Shown: piece by piece, positions 18,617 to 27,879 of the stretch
How positions within the stretch are numbered: the first letter of the stretch is position 1
How the letters are laid out: each line of letters begins with the position of its first letter
Assembly (NCBI RefSeq): GCF_003031405.1
Contig: NZ_CP020469.1
Span: forward strand, 2,604,001-2,668,000
Direction of reading: 5' to 3'
Source of the DNA: Halomonas sp. 'Soap Lake #6'
GTDB taxonomy: Bacteria > Pseudomonadota > Gammaproteobacteria > Pseudomonadales > Halomonadaceae
DNA length: 64,000 bases
Notes under the pieces: generated by a model
What the model saw: the letters and a program-made list of their open reading frames with translations, nothing else
What the model was told of the DNA's origin: nothing
The model's database searches: none
Translations under genes and position numbers: made by a program

Positions 18617-18738
18617 CGTTTTCCCAAGTATCTCCCCAAGGCCTAATGGATCTGTGTCTGGGCTTATCACAATCCAGGCTGGTCAAAACCGAGGCTTATC
18701 AAAAACCTGGGAGCATCAAAAACTTGGGGCATCAAAAC

Positions 18739-19452
18739 CTAGCGGCGTTTGCGATCCCGGCGGATAATGCGCACCCGCTCTTTGGCCCTTTCAGGGGTGG
18801 AGAGCGGTGCCGCTGCATCTGTGTTTTTCGGCGGTAGCGTCACCCAAGCAAATACCGGCAGCGCCAAGTGCCAATAAATAGCTGCTAAACGCAGTCCTAG
18901 GGTCACAACCAGTGCCGCAGTAATGGCGACGGTGAGCGGCGCTTCAAGCGTATGCAGTGTTACATACACAATTCCTCCCACCATCGCGGCGGTGGCATAA
19001 ATTTCTTCGCGTAGCACCATCGGCACTCGCTGGGCCAACACATCACGAATCATGCCACCTGCAACACCGGTCATCATGCCCATCAGTACGGCCACAACAC
19101 CTGGTGAACCCAAAAGTAGCGCTTTGTGGGTGCCAATCACGGTAAAGAGTGCCAACCCAAACGCATCCGCCACCGGTAAAAACCGACGCGACAGGCGATG
19201 GATATAGTGAAACCCAATAAGCGACACCCCCACTGTCGCTAAAATAACCCATAGGTAAGTCGGGTCTGTTATCCAGAACACTGGCCGCACGCCTAGCACC
19301 AAGTCCCGCAGCGTACCGCCACCAATGCCAGTTACCGAGGCTAACACCAGCATCCCGAACGGGTCCATCCGCGAACGGCACGCCAAGATCACCCCAGAGA
19401 GGGCAAATACAATCACACCTGCCATATCCAGCCAATAAATAATGCCCGACAC
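18739..19452 (-). CDS. TRIC-type cation channel family membrane protein
   Basis: 237 residues with about seven membrane segments arranged as two similar halves, typical of the TRIC/UPF0126 (YicG/YadS) family of the inner membrane. Conserved glycine-rich turns are visible: ITGIGGGTLRDL-like SVTGIGGGTLRDLVLG in the first half and MTGVAGGMIRDVLAQ in the second. Members form trimeric, probably potassium-conducting channels; some bacterial ones are suggested to move amino acids. The C terminus is Arg/Lys-rich. Start at 19452 (MSGIIYWLD) follows GGAGAG. Confidence 0.88.
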   Translation of the reverse strand: MSGIIYWLDMAGVIVFALSGVILACRSRMDPFGMLVLASVTGIGGGTLRDLVLGVRPVFWITDPTYLWVILATVGVSLIGFHYIHRLSRRFLPVADAFGLALFTVIGTHKALLLGSPGVVAVLMGMMTGVAGGMIRDVLAQRVPMVLREEIYATAAMVGGIVYVTLHTLEAPLTVAITAALVVTLGLRLAAIYWHLALPVFAWVTLPPKNTDAAAPLSTPERAKERVRIIRRDRKRR

Positions 19453-19533
19453 GCGGCTCTCCTTCGGCCACCTTTATTAAGCTGGCAGAATAGCACTCTC
19501 TTGAACGTATATGTGTGTGGACCTAGCAGAAGC

Positions 19534-19633
19534 ACTTAAAAGCGCTGTTAAAAACGGCTCTTAACAGTCGTCCTTAAAAACCATTATTCAAAACTGTTCT
19601 TAAAAAAACCGTTCTTAAAAATCACTTTTAACG
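19534..19633. repeat. degenerate TTAAAA-rich short repeats
   Basis: The 175-bp gap before the DUF305 gene end holds irregular copies of a short unit such as GTTCTTAAAAA, CCTTAAAAACC, GTTAAAAACGG and CTTTTAACGG. It has no gene. It may include the terminator of the DUF305 gene, since copies in both orientations could pair (TTAAAAACGG with CTTTTAACGG only partly). Confidence 0.4.
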
Positions 19634-20035
19634 GCCGTGCTTCTCCAACCATTCACGCAAGAAGGCGATTTCACTCTCTTGGGCAGCAATAATTTCTTCG
19701 GCTAACTGTCGGATCTCTTCGTCCTCGCCGTACTCCAGAACAATTTCCGACATGGCGATAGCGCCTTCATGGTGAGGAATCATACCTTTAGCGAAATCCA
19801 CATCTGGATCGCCGGTAAACGATACCGCCATGTCTGCATGCATACGGTCATTGGCAGCTTGATACGCGGCCACGGCTGGGTTATCGCTGAGGCTATGATC
19901 AGTGCTACCGTGCTGACCATGGTCTTCGTGGCCATTATTGGCATCATGATGTTGGGCATAGCTGGTAGGTGCTACCAAGATTATCGCCACCACACATGCA
20001 CTTGTAGATATTTTCCAATAGTTTTGTAAACGCAT
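19628..20035 (-). CDS. exported DUF305 protein (CopM-like)
   Basis: 135 residues. A signal peptide ends near TSYAQHHD (about residue 28), followed by a His-rich stretch. The DUF305 core has the hallmark GMIPHHEGAIAMSE and spaced Glu/His residues. Family members are periplasmic and several bind copper or silver, so metal binding is likely, but the ligand is not proven here. The ATG at 20035 is preferred over a GTG one codon earlier because GGAG is 8 bases upstream of it. Confidence 0.85.
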   Translation of the reverse strand: MRLQNYWKISTSACVVAIILVAPTSYAQHHDANNGHEDHGQHGSTDHSLSDNPAVAAYQAANDRMHADMAVSFTGDPDVDFAKGMIPHHEGAIAMSEIVLEYGEDEEIRQLAEEIIAAQESEIAFLREWLEKHGR

Positions 20036-20187
20036 CACAACTCTCCAGCGGGCAATAGATAAAACTTAAAAGAAATAGCGAACAACCAAAATAAAAGTTT
20101 AAAACCTACGGGCTGCCTGCAGGTCAAGACACGCTGAGTGAGTTACCCTATGGGTAGCAATGATTCATTACACACATAGGAGCACGC

Positions 20188-20682
20188 ATGGACTGGAACC
20201 CCGCTTATAGCTGGCTAGTCATTGCCCTGCTGCTGAGCTTGTCCGAACTCAGCTCTGGAGCAATGGTGCTGCTCGCACTAGGTATAGCGGCGGCCTTTAC
20301 CGCAGCCGTGGCGGCACTCGGGTTAACACTGCCTTGGCAATTGATCAGCATGGGAATTTTTACCGGTGTGCTGGTACCGCTAGGCGTGATGGTGATACGC
20401 CCACGTTTTTCGCCCAAAGGAGTGGCCTATGGCACCACCGGCACAGGGGTTGAGAGAGGTAACCTCTACAGAACACTAATACGCGATTTTGACAACGCAA
20501 CCGGTATCAAAGTTAACGGCGACTTCTACCGCTTGCGTGTTTTAGAGAGCGGAGAAACTGAACTTCCTCTCGCTACTCTTGTGGTGTTCAAACGCTTTGA
20601 AGGCACCACAGCCTTGGTTATGCTGCCACAGCCAGCAGACCTTACTCGTCAGGATGATACTTCCCAACGCAAGGAGCCATAA
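20188..20682 (+). CDS. NfeD family protein
   Basis: 164 residues: three to four hydrophobic segments in the first 75 residues, then a soluble OB-fold domain (YGTTGTGVERGNLYRTLIRDF ... VLESGETELPLATLVVFKR region). This is the short NfeD1b type, which partners stomatin/SPFH proteins. TAGGAG precedes the ATG. It ends 2 bases before the SPFH gene, a classic NfeD-SPFH operon in which the membrane partner is thought to anchor or regulate the SPFH assembly. Confidence 0.88.
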   Translation: MDWNPAYSWLVIALLLSLSELSSGAMVLLALGIAAAFTAAVAALGLTLPWQLISMGIFTGVLVPLGVMVIRPRFSPKGVAYGTTGTGVERGNLYRTLIRDFDNATGIKVNGDFYRLRVLESGETELPLATLVVFKRFEGTTALVMLPQPADLTRQDDTSQRKEP

Positions 20683-20684
20683 GC

Positions 20685-21752
20685 ATGAATAACTTCATGG
20701 ATTTACCTATTAGCCCAGGTTTACTGATTAGCCTGATTATTGTCGTAATCGCTGTCGTTATTATTTCTAAAGGTCTAGTGATTATCCGCCAATCTGAGGT
20801 GATGGTAGTTGAGCGACTCGGCTCGTTTCACCGCGTACTGGAAAGCGGCATTAACATCATCATTCCGTTTATTGAACAGCCCCGCGCTATCACCATGATC
20901 CGCTATAAGAAAATAGGCGAAGATTACCATCCAATCATGAATGATGAGTTCCGTATCGACCGTCGTGAAACGGTGATGGACTTTCCTGGCCAGCCGGTAG
21001 TCACCACGGATAACGTGACCGTGAGGATCAACGGTGCCCTCTACTATCAAATCATCGACCCTAAACGGGCCGTGTATGAAGTAGAGAACATGAGCCAAGC
21101 GGTTGAAGTCTTGGCAAAAACAACACTACGTTCGGTCGTCGGCAAGATGGAGCTGGATAAGCTGTTTGAATCTCGCGCAGAGGTAAATAATGAGATCCAA
21201 GCGGCGATGGAAGAACCAGCTTCTAAATGGGGCGTTAAAATATCCCGGGTAGAGGTACAGGATATTGCCATGCCCGAAGAAGTTGAATCTGCCATGCGTC
21301 TACAAATGGCCGCCGAGCGTAAGCGCCGCGCTACGGTAACCGAGGCTGAAGGTGAAAAATCCGCAGCGATTGCGATGGCCCAAGGGCAGCGTGAGTCCTC
21401 TATTCTTAACGCCCAGGGTGATAAAGAGTCAGCTATTCTACGCGCCCAGGGTGAGCAGGAGTCGATTAAGCTAGTCCTCAACGCCATCGGCGATAGCGAA
21501 GAGAACAAACGTGTAGTGGTCGGCTATTTGCTGGGGCAAAGCTACATTAAAGGCCTACCCAACATGGCGAAAAACGGCGAACGCGTGTTCGTGCCTTACG
21601 AATCCTCAGCGCTACTTGGCTCAATGGGTATGTTCCGTGAAATGGCAGGCTCTCCGGAGGATACTGTCGCTAACCACCTTAAAAACCGTACTAACACAAG
21701 TGATGGTGGCTTCCGCAGCGGCATTGTAGGCGGTGCTTCAAGCGGTAGTTAG
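20685..21752 (+). CDS. SPFH domain (stomatin/paraslipin) protein
   Basis: 355 residues. One N-terminal membrane segment (residues about 8-30) is followed by the SPFH/band-7 domain (VERLGSFHRVLESGINIIIPF ... region, RADVNNEIQ-like motif) and a coiled-coil stretch with repeated AQGxxES units (AQGQRESS, AQGDKESA, AQGEQESI). Such proteins form large ring-like membrane assemblies that organise microdomains and membrane proteases. Co-transcribed with the NfeD gene upstream. A strong terminator follows at 21814. Confidence 0.9.
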   Translation: MNNFMDLPISPGLLISLIIVVIAVVIISKGLVIIRQSEVMVVERLGSFHRVLESGINIIIPFIEQPRAITMIRYKKIGEDYHPIMNDEFRIDRRETVMDFPGQPVVTTDNVTVRINGALYYQIIDPKRAVYEVENMSQAVEVLAKTTLRSVVGKMELDKLFESRAEVNNEIQAAMEEPASKWGVKISRVEVQDIAMPEEVESAMRLQMAAERKRRATVTEAEGEKSAAIAMAQGQRESSILNAQGDKESAILRAQGEQESIKLVLNAIGDSEENKRVVVGYLLGQSYIKGLPNMAKNGERVFVPYESSALLGSMGMFREMAGSPEDTVANHLKNRTNTSDGGFRSGIVGGASSGS

Positions 21753-21813
21753 TTTTTAGAGGCTAGTGCAATCAGTCCTTAAAACCAGTGGATCAATATA
21801 TAGAACGCTTAAG

Positions 21814-21842
21814 CCGGGCCAATAGGTGCCCGGTTTTTTTAT
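21814..21842 (+). terminator. rho-independent terminator after the SPFH gene
   Basis: CCGGGC and GCCCGG pair around an 8-base loop and are followed directly by seven or more T. Confidence 0.88.
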
Positions 21843-21880
21843 CGCTTCCACAAGCGCCTAGTCCTTTAAGTTGCTGCTGC

Positions 21881-22927
21881 CTATTCTCTTACATCTCTCA
21901 CAGTCTGCATATCGGCCCTGAATAGCTGATAGTGATTACAACCATTATTCTTCGCATGATACATCGCTATGTCGGCATGATTGAGCAACGTACGCGCATC
22001 AGCTCCGTGGTCAGGATAAAGGCTAATCCCGATGCTAGTGGTAATACTCAGCTCATGATTGCCGATTTGGCAAGGAACGGCTAGCGCGCTTAGCATCTTC
22101 TCAGCAATCTTAGCGGCATCCTGCGGCTTCTCAATCTCACTCAGCAGCACCACAAACTCATCGCCCCCCTGGCGACATATCGTATCCGTTTCTCGAGTAC
22201 ACTCGCTGAGACGACCAGCAACCGACTGAAGCAGGCAGTCGCCTACCGCATGCCCTAGTAAGTCGTTAATAGATTTGAAAGCATCCAGATCCAGATACAT
22301 GAGTGCTATTCGGCGTTGATGCCGTTTTGCTAGACCAATAGCCCTAGAAAGCCTTTCTGAAAGAAGAATGCGATTGGGCAGACCAGTGAGAGGATCATGC
22401 TGTGCCTGATAGGCAAACTTAGATGACTGGATGATCGACTGGCAGGCATCATGAAATACGATCACTGCACCTTTAATACAGCCGTTACGGTCATGGATAG
22501 GTGCCGCCGAATCTTCTATGTCTATCTGGCTACCATCCTGTCGAATCAGCACACAATTCATGGCGAATTCAACGGAGCGATTTTCTTCCATGGCTCGCTG
22601 AGCCGGATTGGTGGCTGTCAGCAGTGTCAAACTATCAACAATCGTAAAGACCACCCCCAAAGGCTTTCCCAGTGCCTCGATACTCAACCACCCCGTCAGC
22701 CTTTCAGCGACACCGTTCAAGTAAGTGACCCGGCACTCCAGGTCAGTCACCACCACCGCATCACCAATCAAGTTCAATGTCACTTGGATCCAATCCGTCA
22801 TGCCCTTTAACACGGCTTCGGTGTCATGTAGTCGCGTGTCAGCATGCTTTGTCTCAGCGCTACCCTCAAGCGTTTGAACATCACTTTTCGGGCAGATATA
22901 ACTCAGTGTGGTCGCTTTAAACTCCAT
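21881..22927 (-). CDS. PAS-GGDEF diguanylate cyclase
   Basis: 348 residues. A PAS sensor (about residues 45-165, VVTDLECRVTYLNGVAERLTGW) is followed by a GGDEF domain (about 175-340, HDPLTGLPNRILLSERL). The active site GGDEF is intact, and RETD five residues before it is the product-inhibition I-site, so an active, feedback-controlled cyclase making cyclic di-GMP from two GTP is expected. There are no membrane segments, so sensing is cytosolic. It is monocistronic; ATG 22927 has an AGGAGCAGGCTGATGGAG context. Confidence 0.9.
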   Translation of the reverse strand: MEFKATTLSYICPKSDVQTLEGSAETKHADTRLHDTEAVLKGMTDWIQVTLNLIGDAVVVTDLECRVTYLNGVAERLTGWLSIEALGKPLGVVFTIVDSLTLLTATNPAQRAMEENRSVEFAMNCVLIRQDGSQIDIEDSAAPIHDRNGCIKGAVIVFHDACQSIIQSSKFAYQAQHDPLTGLPNRILLSERLSRAIGLAKRHQRRIALMYLDLDAFKSINDLLGHAVGDCLLQSVAGRLSECTRETDTICRQGGDEFVVLLSEIEKPQDAAKIAEKMLSALAVPCQIGNHELSITTSIGISLYPDHGADARTLLNHADIAMYHAKNNGCNHYQLFRADMQTVRDVRE

Positions 22928-23474
22928 CAGCCTGCTCCTTATCTTCTGACACCCACCCGTCTGCCACCAAGAACCTAAATAGGTTTTATTTTTGGCAATA
23001 GAGACATTACCGTTATTTCATCGACATTAGGGTCAGCCTCATGTCCTACTGCTGAGTACAACGCGCAAGGCAACCAAGCACATGGCAAACTTCAAATACA
23101 GCCATGAGACACTCGCTTCAAACGGGAAAGAGTCGAAGAAGGAGGCGTTGCACTCCCTGCAACGCACAGTGCAACATCCTGTTTAGACATATCCATTGCC
23201 TCACTAGTACTGATACTAGACGGCAACTCAGCAGCGAACTGTGCGCTGGCGAACACGGCGAGTGAAATACACGTACCATGTCTGTCTATCTGCCGATAAT
23301 CGCAGTTTGCAAGCCTGCTCAAACGGCCTATGTGCGATAGCGTACAGAGATTGCCTCAAGGCGCTCTATACTTGAAAGCAGTATGTCTATCGGCTTTTGA
23401 TAGAAAATTCATAATTGCTACCTTACCGACAGCAGCCAGAAACTGTGTGAAAGCTAGGGATAGTGGGGTATTCA
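22928..23474. other. 547-bp gap, no confident gene
   Basis: Between the cyclase and the first Crp/Fnr gene. A 76-codon minus-strand frame (23092-23322) is present with a faintly signal-like start, but it has no ribosome site or family resemblance that I can see. The last 100 bp should contain the promoter of the regulator gene. Confidence 0.4.
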
Positions 23475-24194
23475 ATGCTTGAACCGCATGATTTTAAGCA
23501 AAATGCATTACTTGGTTTGCTACCCGAAGAAGATCTCGTACGCCTGTGGCCCCACCTTGAACGAGTGACATTGACACTGGGTCAATCACTCAGTGAATCC
23601 GGCCGGCAAATGAGCCATGTCTATTTTCCTTTGGATTCTATCGTCTCACTACTGTGTGTGATGGAGAATGGTGCCTCGACGGAAATTGCCGTAGTGGGAT
23701 ATGAAGGGGTCGTTGGTGTCTCACTGTTTATGGGGGGAGAAACCACGCCCAGCCGAGCAATCGTTCAGAGTGCGGGGGACGCTTACCGTCTCAAGGGCCA
23801 GTTACTTAAAAACGAATTCTATCGCGCAGGTGCGATGCAACGACTGCTGTTGCGCTATACCCAAGCCTTGTTAACCCAGATGGCGCAAACAGCGGTATGC
23901 AATCGCCATCACAGTGTTGATCAACAACTATGTCGCTGGCTGCTACTTAGCCTTGATCGATTACCGGGTAATGAATTGGTGATGACCCAGGAGTTAATTG
24001 CCAATATGCTGGGCGTTCGTCGCGAGGGCGTAACTGAGTCAGCGGGTAAACTTCAGAAAGCGGGTCTGATTTCCTATAACCGAGGCCATATCACCGTCCT
24101 CGACCGACCGGGACTAGAAGCACGAGTCTGTGAGTGTTACTCCGTGGTTAAGCGCGAGTATGACCGTCTGTTAAATCATCATGATGTTATGTGA
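23475..24194 (+). CDS. Crp/Fnr family transcriptional regulator (copy 1)
   Basis: 239 residues: cyclic-nucleotide-binding-type beta barrel (about residues 20-130, YFPLDSIVSLL, AVVGYEGVVGVSL) and a C-terminal winged helix (LIANMLGVRREGVTESAGKLQKAGL). It lacks the Cys cluster of Fnr and the canonical cAMP-contact motif, so its ligand is unknown. ATG 23475 is chosen because GGGG lies 8 bases before it; a GTG 12 bases earlier is in frame. A diverged paralogue follows 199 bp downstream, pointing to tandem duplication. Confidence 0.85.
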   Translation: MLEPHDFKQNALLGLLPEEDLVRLWPHLERVTLTLGQSLSESGRQMSHVYFPLDSIVSLLCVMENGASTEIAVVGYEGVVGVSLFMGGETTPSRAIVQSAGDAYRLKGQLLKNEFYRAGAMQRLLLRYTQALLTQMAQTAVCNRHHSVDQQLCRWLLLSLDRLPGNELVMTQELIANMLGVRREGVTESAGKLQKAGLISYNRGHITVLDRPGLEARVCECYSVVKREYDRLLNHHDVM

Positions 24195-24393
24195 ATAATT
24201 AAGCAGAAGTAGATAGCCTGATGTAGCAAACGTTAGCGCGTTGTGTACGCTAGCGCGCCGACGATTGATTTCCCCAATGTTAGTATGCCGCAGTGCTGTC
24301 AGACTGCTTGATGACGGCACATCTGCAGCCGACATCAAAATGATCGATATCCTCATTGTGCCGCTTGCCAGGTTCGTTTAACCGGAGAGGCAC

Positions 24394-25101
24394 ATGACAT
24401 CTATTTTTCACGCTGCCGATGCCAACTACCTTCTTGCCAATCTGCCAGTAGCAGAGCGGGATGCGTTTATGGCCACCTGCGAAACCGTACCGCTTACATT
24501 TGGTGAGACACTGTTCCAGCCCACAGAAACAGTCACCCATGCCTACTTCCCTATCGACAGTTTCATTTCGCAGATTGCCATTCTCAATGCAGACAGCCGG
24601 CTCGAAGTTTCAATGGCAGGGCGTGAGGGGATGCTGGGCATCTCACTAATACTTGGTGTCGAAGAGGCACCGATGCTAGCACTGGTGCAAGGTGCAGGGT
24701 CAGCATTTCGCATCAAAGCAGCTAACTTACTACGGCTCCTGCCAGTCAGCCCCGTATTACACCGACGACTGAAGCGCTATATCTACGTCGTGATGAGTCA
24801 ACTGGCAAGCTCCGTCGCCTGCAATCATTTTCACCGTATAGAGGAGCGCCTTGCCCGCTGGCTATTAATGACCCAAGATCGTGCCAACTCAGATAGCTTG
24901 CAACTTACCCATGAATTCCTAGCCATGATGCTAGGCGTCCGGCGTGCTGGGATTACACTAGCGGCGATTGCCCTTCAAACACGCGGTCTGATTCGCTATC
25001 ACCGTGGCGAAATCACCGTGGTTGATCGGCCAGGGCTAATCGAAGCAGCCTGTGGGTGTTATGCCGAAGATTGTGCGCTGTATAACAGGATATTGCTGTA
25101 A
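24394..25101 (+). CDS. Crp/Fnr family transcriptional regulator (copy 2)
   Basis: 235 residues, same architecture as the gene before it: effector barrel (YFPIDSFISQIA, MAGREGMLGISL) and winged helix (LAMMLGVRRAGITLAAIALQTRGLIRY). Matched blocks such as HRIEERLARWLLMTQDR versus HSVDQQLCRWLLLSLDR show common descent. The recognition helix differs (REGVTESA versus RAGITLAA), so the targets may have diverged. CGGAGAGG precedes the ATG. Ligand unknown. Confidence 0.87.
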   Translation: MTSIFHAADANYLLANLPVAERDAFMATCETVPLTFGETLFQPTETVTHAYFPIDSFISQIAILNADSRLEVSMAGREGMLGISLILGVEEAPMLALVQGAGSAFRIKAANLLRLLPVSPVLHRRLKRYIYVVMSQLASSVACNHFHRIEERLARWLLMTQDRANSDSLQLTHEFLAMMLGVRRAGITLAAIALQTRGLIRYHRGEITVVDRPGLIEAACGCYAEDCALYNRILL

Positions 25102-25126
25102 GCCCTCATATAAGTATAAGGGCTTA
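25099..25126 (+). terminator. hairpin at the end of the second regulator gene
   Basis: TAAGCCCT and AGGGCTTA pair perfectly around 12 bases and overlap the stop codon. Only an AT-rich tail follows, so termination strength is uncertain. Confidence 0.5.
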
Positions 25127-25218
25127 TAAAGCTGAGTATTAGCGATTGATTTTTAAGCAATCTAGCTCGCCTGCCTTAGCGCTGACTTAATACTCACTGG
25201 CGATGAATGCGCTAAAAG

Positions 25219-27300
25219 CTACCAGCTATATTTCAAACTGCCAATAATACTGCGCGACTCACCGTAGTAGCACCAGTATTCACAGCTAGCCACGTACTCT
25301 TTATCGGTCAAATTGTTAACGTTAACCTGAGCTTGCCAGCCATCGGCAAATTCGTAACCAATCATCGCATCCACCAGAGCATAGCTATCCACTGCGGTAT
25401 TGTCCGCCACGCTGGTATCCACTGTGCTGCCAACATAACGCACACCACCACCCAAGGTAACACCATTCAGCGCACCGTTGGTGAAAGCGTAATCCAGCCA
25501 TGTAGAGGCCTGATGACGCGGAATTAACGGCGCACGCTGATCGTTCTCAAGGCGCGAGTCGGTATAGGTGTAAGCCGCCGTCACTTTTAAGTTGTCCGTC
25601 AGGTAGCCAACACCTTCCAACTCGAAACCTTGTGATGTGCGCTTGCCTTCCTGTACCTGGAAGCCACTCGGTGAGTTCACTAACGTATTGCTCTCTTGCA
25701 GGTCAAACACGGCAGCAGTGACATAGCCATCCCAACCAAAGGGGGCCACTTTGACACCTGCTTCCCACTGGCGACCTTCCCGAGGCTCGTAAAGCTCACC
25801 ATCGCTATCCACTCGCCCTACCGGGTCAAAGGATTCGGTATAACTGATGTAGGGGTTAACACCGTTCTCCCCCAGATACATCGCGCCACCTGACCAAGAT
25901 ACCTGGTCGTCGTCTGAGCGCTGAGTTGTCCCCGCCGTTAGGTTACGATTATCAGTTTCTGCCTGATCGTAGCGCACCCCGCCCAACAGCACCCAGCGGT
26001 CGTCAATACGCAGTTGGTTTTGGGCATACAGGCCGGTTTGCTTTTTATCGATCTCGCGAGTAAGCAGATCGTCCGCTCTCACCGGCGTATAGTTGCCGTA
26101 GGTGGGGTTAAAGATATCAATAGGGCCACCGAACGGGAACGGGTCGGCTTCTTGGCCACTAACCCCCAGGTTTTGATAATCAGCCCCCAGCAGTAACGTA
26201 TTCTCTGTGCGGTCCGTATACCAAGTACCGACCATACGGTTATCAACGGTCCAGCTATCGATCGAACCATCACGGTACACATGTCCTCGAGCGGCTTGCC
26301 GTTCATCCGCCATAAAGAAGGCGTAGGTGCTGCGTAACTCTAAGTCCAGCTCGCTATAGCGCAAATCCTGCTCAAAGCGCCAGGTATCGTTAAGGTTATG
26401 ACGCAGCTCATAGCCTAACGCCCACTGAGTGCGTTTATCCCTATCGTACCCTGGCTCGCTGAGGTTAGTTTGTGGGTCGACACGGCCAAATGGCGTATCT
26501 TGCACCGTGCCGTAAGGCAGCTTGAATGCATTCACCGGAACGCCATCATCTTTTTGCACGCTGGCCAAAAAGGTAACCGTTGTATCTTCGCTCAGGTCCA
26601 CCGCCAAGCTGGGAGCAAAGTAGTAACGCTCGTTATCCGTAGCGTTTAAATCGCCATCACGCTCTTTATACAGGCCGACTAAACGATAGCGAACATTGTC
26701 GCTCTCCCCTACTGGGCCGCTGGTATCAATACCTATCTGGCGGTGATTGCGGTTGCCAAGCTGTACGTTCACCTCGCCTTGTGGCGTTTCCGTGGGACGC
26801 TTGCTCACCGCATTAATCAAGCCCCCTGGAGGCGCTTCACCATAGAGAATAGATGATGGGCCTTTAAACACCTCCACCCGTTCCAGACCAAACGGCTCTG
26901 GCAGCCACTGGTAGAACCCCTCGCGATAAATACGCAAGCCATCTTGATAAGTGGACTGATCAAAACCGCGCACCTTAAACCAATCGGTGTTGTTATCGCT
27001 GCCGAAATGCCCCGATAAAACGCCTGCACGGTAGCGGAAGGTTTCATCCAACTGCTGAACATTACGAGTTTCTAGCTCTTCACGATCAACAATTGAGACT
27101 GGGCGGGGCGTTTCCACCAGCGGGGTATCCACTTTCAAGGCCGTAGCGGTAACCACCACGGTATCGTTAGAGACCACCTCTTCTTGAGCAAGCGCCATTA
27201 ATGGTGCAACGCTGAGCACCCCACCTAGCGACGCTATCAGCGAACGACGAACAGCCGCAGCCAGCGGCGCAACGGGAAAAAGTAAGGGTGTACGGAGCAT
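25219..27300 (-). CDS. TonB-dependent siderophore receptor
   Basis: 693 residues, an outer-membrane receptor of the FhuA/FoxA/FpvA type for ferric siderophores. A signal peptide ends near LMALAQEEV (about residue 39); a TonB-box-like segment TVVVTATALK follows; the plug domain (VDREELETRNVQQLDETFRY, VFKGPSSILYGEAPPGG) leads into a 22-strand barrel ending in an aromatic residue (SLKYSW). The siderophore cannot be read from sequence, though hydroxamates are common for this group. The ATG at 27300 has no clear ribosome site. A Fur-like site lies just upstream. No transport partner genes are adjacent. Confidence 0.92.
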   Translation of the reverse strand: MLRTPLLFPVAPLAAAVRRSLIASLGGVLSVAPLMALAQEEVVSNDTVVVTATALKVDTPLVETPRPVSIVDREELETRNVQQLDETFRYRAGVLSGHFGSDNNTDWFKVRGFDQSTYQDGLRIYREGFYQWLPEPFGLERVEVFKGPSSILYGEAPPGGLINAVSKRPTETPQGEVNVQLGNRNHRQIGIDTSGPVGESDNVRYRLVGLYKERDGDLNATDNERYYFAPSLAVDLSEDTTVTFLASVQKDDGVPVNAFKLPYGTVQDTPFGRVDPQTNLSEPGYDRDKRTQWALGYELRHNLNDTWRFEQDLRYSELDLELRSTYAFFMADERQAARGHVYRDGSIDSWTVDNRMVGTWYTDRTENTLLLGADYQNLGVSGQEADPFPFGGPIDIFNPTYGNYTPVRADDLLTREIDKKQTGLYAQNQLRIDDRWVLLGGVRYDQAETDNRNLTAGTTQRSDDDQVSWSGGAMYLGENGVNPYISYTESFDPVGRVDSDGELYEPREGRQWEAGVKVAPFGWDGYVTAAVFDLQESNTLVNSPSGFQVQEGKRTSQGFELEGVGYLTDNLKVTAAYTYTDSRLENDQRAPLIPRHQASTWLDYAFTNGALNGVTLGGGVRYVGSTVDTSVADNTAVDSYALVDAMIGYEFADGWQAQVNVNNLTDKEYVASCEYWCYYGESRSIIGSLKYSW

Positions 27301-27343
27301 CGGGGAGGTCTCAGCGGGTATAAGAAGAAGCCATCAAATGAAA

Positions 27344-27362
27344 GCGAATGATATGGATTTTT
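27344..27362. promoter_or_regulatory. candidate Fur box
   Basis: The 19 bases starting GCGAATGATATGG match the classical Fur consensus at 12 of 19 positions, strongest in the left half (AATGATA). The position, about 45 bp upstream of an iron-siderophore receptor, fits iron repression. Confidence 0.35.
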
Positions 27363-27537
27363 ATTACTATCTACAATAGCTACGCAGGCAAGGCAAGCCA
27401 TAAAACGGCAGTGTTAACGCTTACTATTAGGAAGAAGCTAGAATCTCAGAACGGAAGGCACACAAAGGTAACCGTCAGGTAATCAAGGCCTGCGATTTTT
27501 TTGGGAGAGTCTATGCGGAGGGGAACAGGAATAAAAA

Positions 27538-27583
27538 TGGTGGGCCCAGTAGGACTTGAACCTACGACCAAGGGATTATGAGT
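27538..27583 (-). pseudogene. 3' half of a tRNA with CAT anticodon (Ile2-like), attachment-site scar
   Basis: On the minus strand the fragment begins at the anticodon loop (ACTCATAATCCC), contains a complete T arm (GTAGGTTCAAGTCCTAC) and an acceptor 3' strand, TGGGCCCACCA, with the encoded CCA. The 5' half is missing: the sequence to the right does not supply a D arm. It resembles the 3' half of tRNA-Ile2, whose CAT anticodon is normally modified to read AUA. Such 3' halves are left at the distal end of elements that integrate into tRNA genes. The missing side faces the prophage. Confidence 0.8.
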
Positions 27584-27843
27584 GCAACCAAACAAATTTT
27601 TGGATCGCGCCTGAAATGCGGAAACAAAGGTTTTTCAATGAGTTAAGGTTTCCATGATTTACATTACTGTGGGTTAGCAGGAGATATGGCACAACGGCCT
27701 AATGTGGGACTATAAACAACAAATAGGGATAAGCTGGGATGAGAGGCGAAATTTAGCGCTATAGATTCAGCGGGTTACGAACATGAAGCTAGTATATAGC
27801 GCCAGCAGATTAGACACCACCAGTGCCAAAGATGCGCAAATTG

Positions 27844-27879
27844 AAAAAGAGGCCGTTCCTACAGTGGGCGGCCTCTTTT
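27844..27879 (-). terminator. bidirectional terminator at the end of the repressor transcript
   Basis: GAGGCCG and CGGCCTC pair around 13 bases, with AAAAA on the left and TTTT on the right. It can stop the leftward repressor operon and also shield it from host transcription. Confidence 0.8.

Noticed and set aside
18576..18837. Two overlapping plus-strand frames after the AsmA-like gene
   Set aside because: Short, low-complexity, overlapping the TRIC gene on the other strand; no ribosome site.
19769..20029. 86-codon plus-strand frame opposite the DUF305 gene
   Set aside because: Mirror of the His-rich signal-peptide gene; the minus strand has signal peptide, family motif and ribosome site.
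23092..23322. 76-codon minus-strand frame between the cyclase and the first Crp/Fnr gene
   Set aside because: No ribosome site, no recognised family and only a weakly signal-like start; kept as part of the described gap.
27301..27537. Strong Fur box upstream of the siderophore receptor
   Set aside because: Only a 12 of 19 match was found, so it is listed as a weak candidate and not as a firm site.
27538..27583. Complete tRNA gene
   Set aside because: Only the anticodon loop, variable region, T arm and acceptor 3' strand are present; no D arm or 5' acceptor strand follows.
27584..27843. Exact Mu-type left end of the prophage
   Set aside because: No terminal TG with repeated transposase-binding motifs could be picked out by eye, and the right end is outside the window for comparison.
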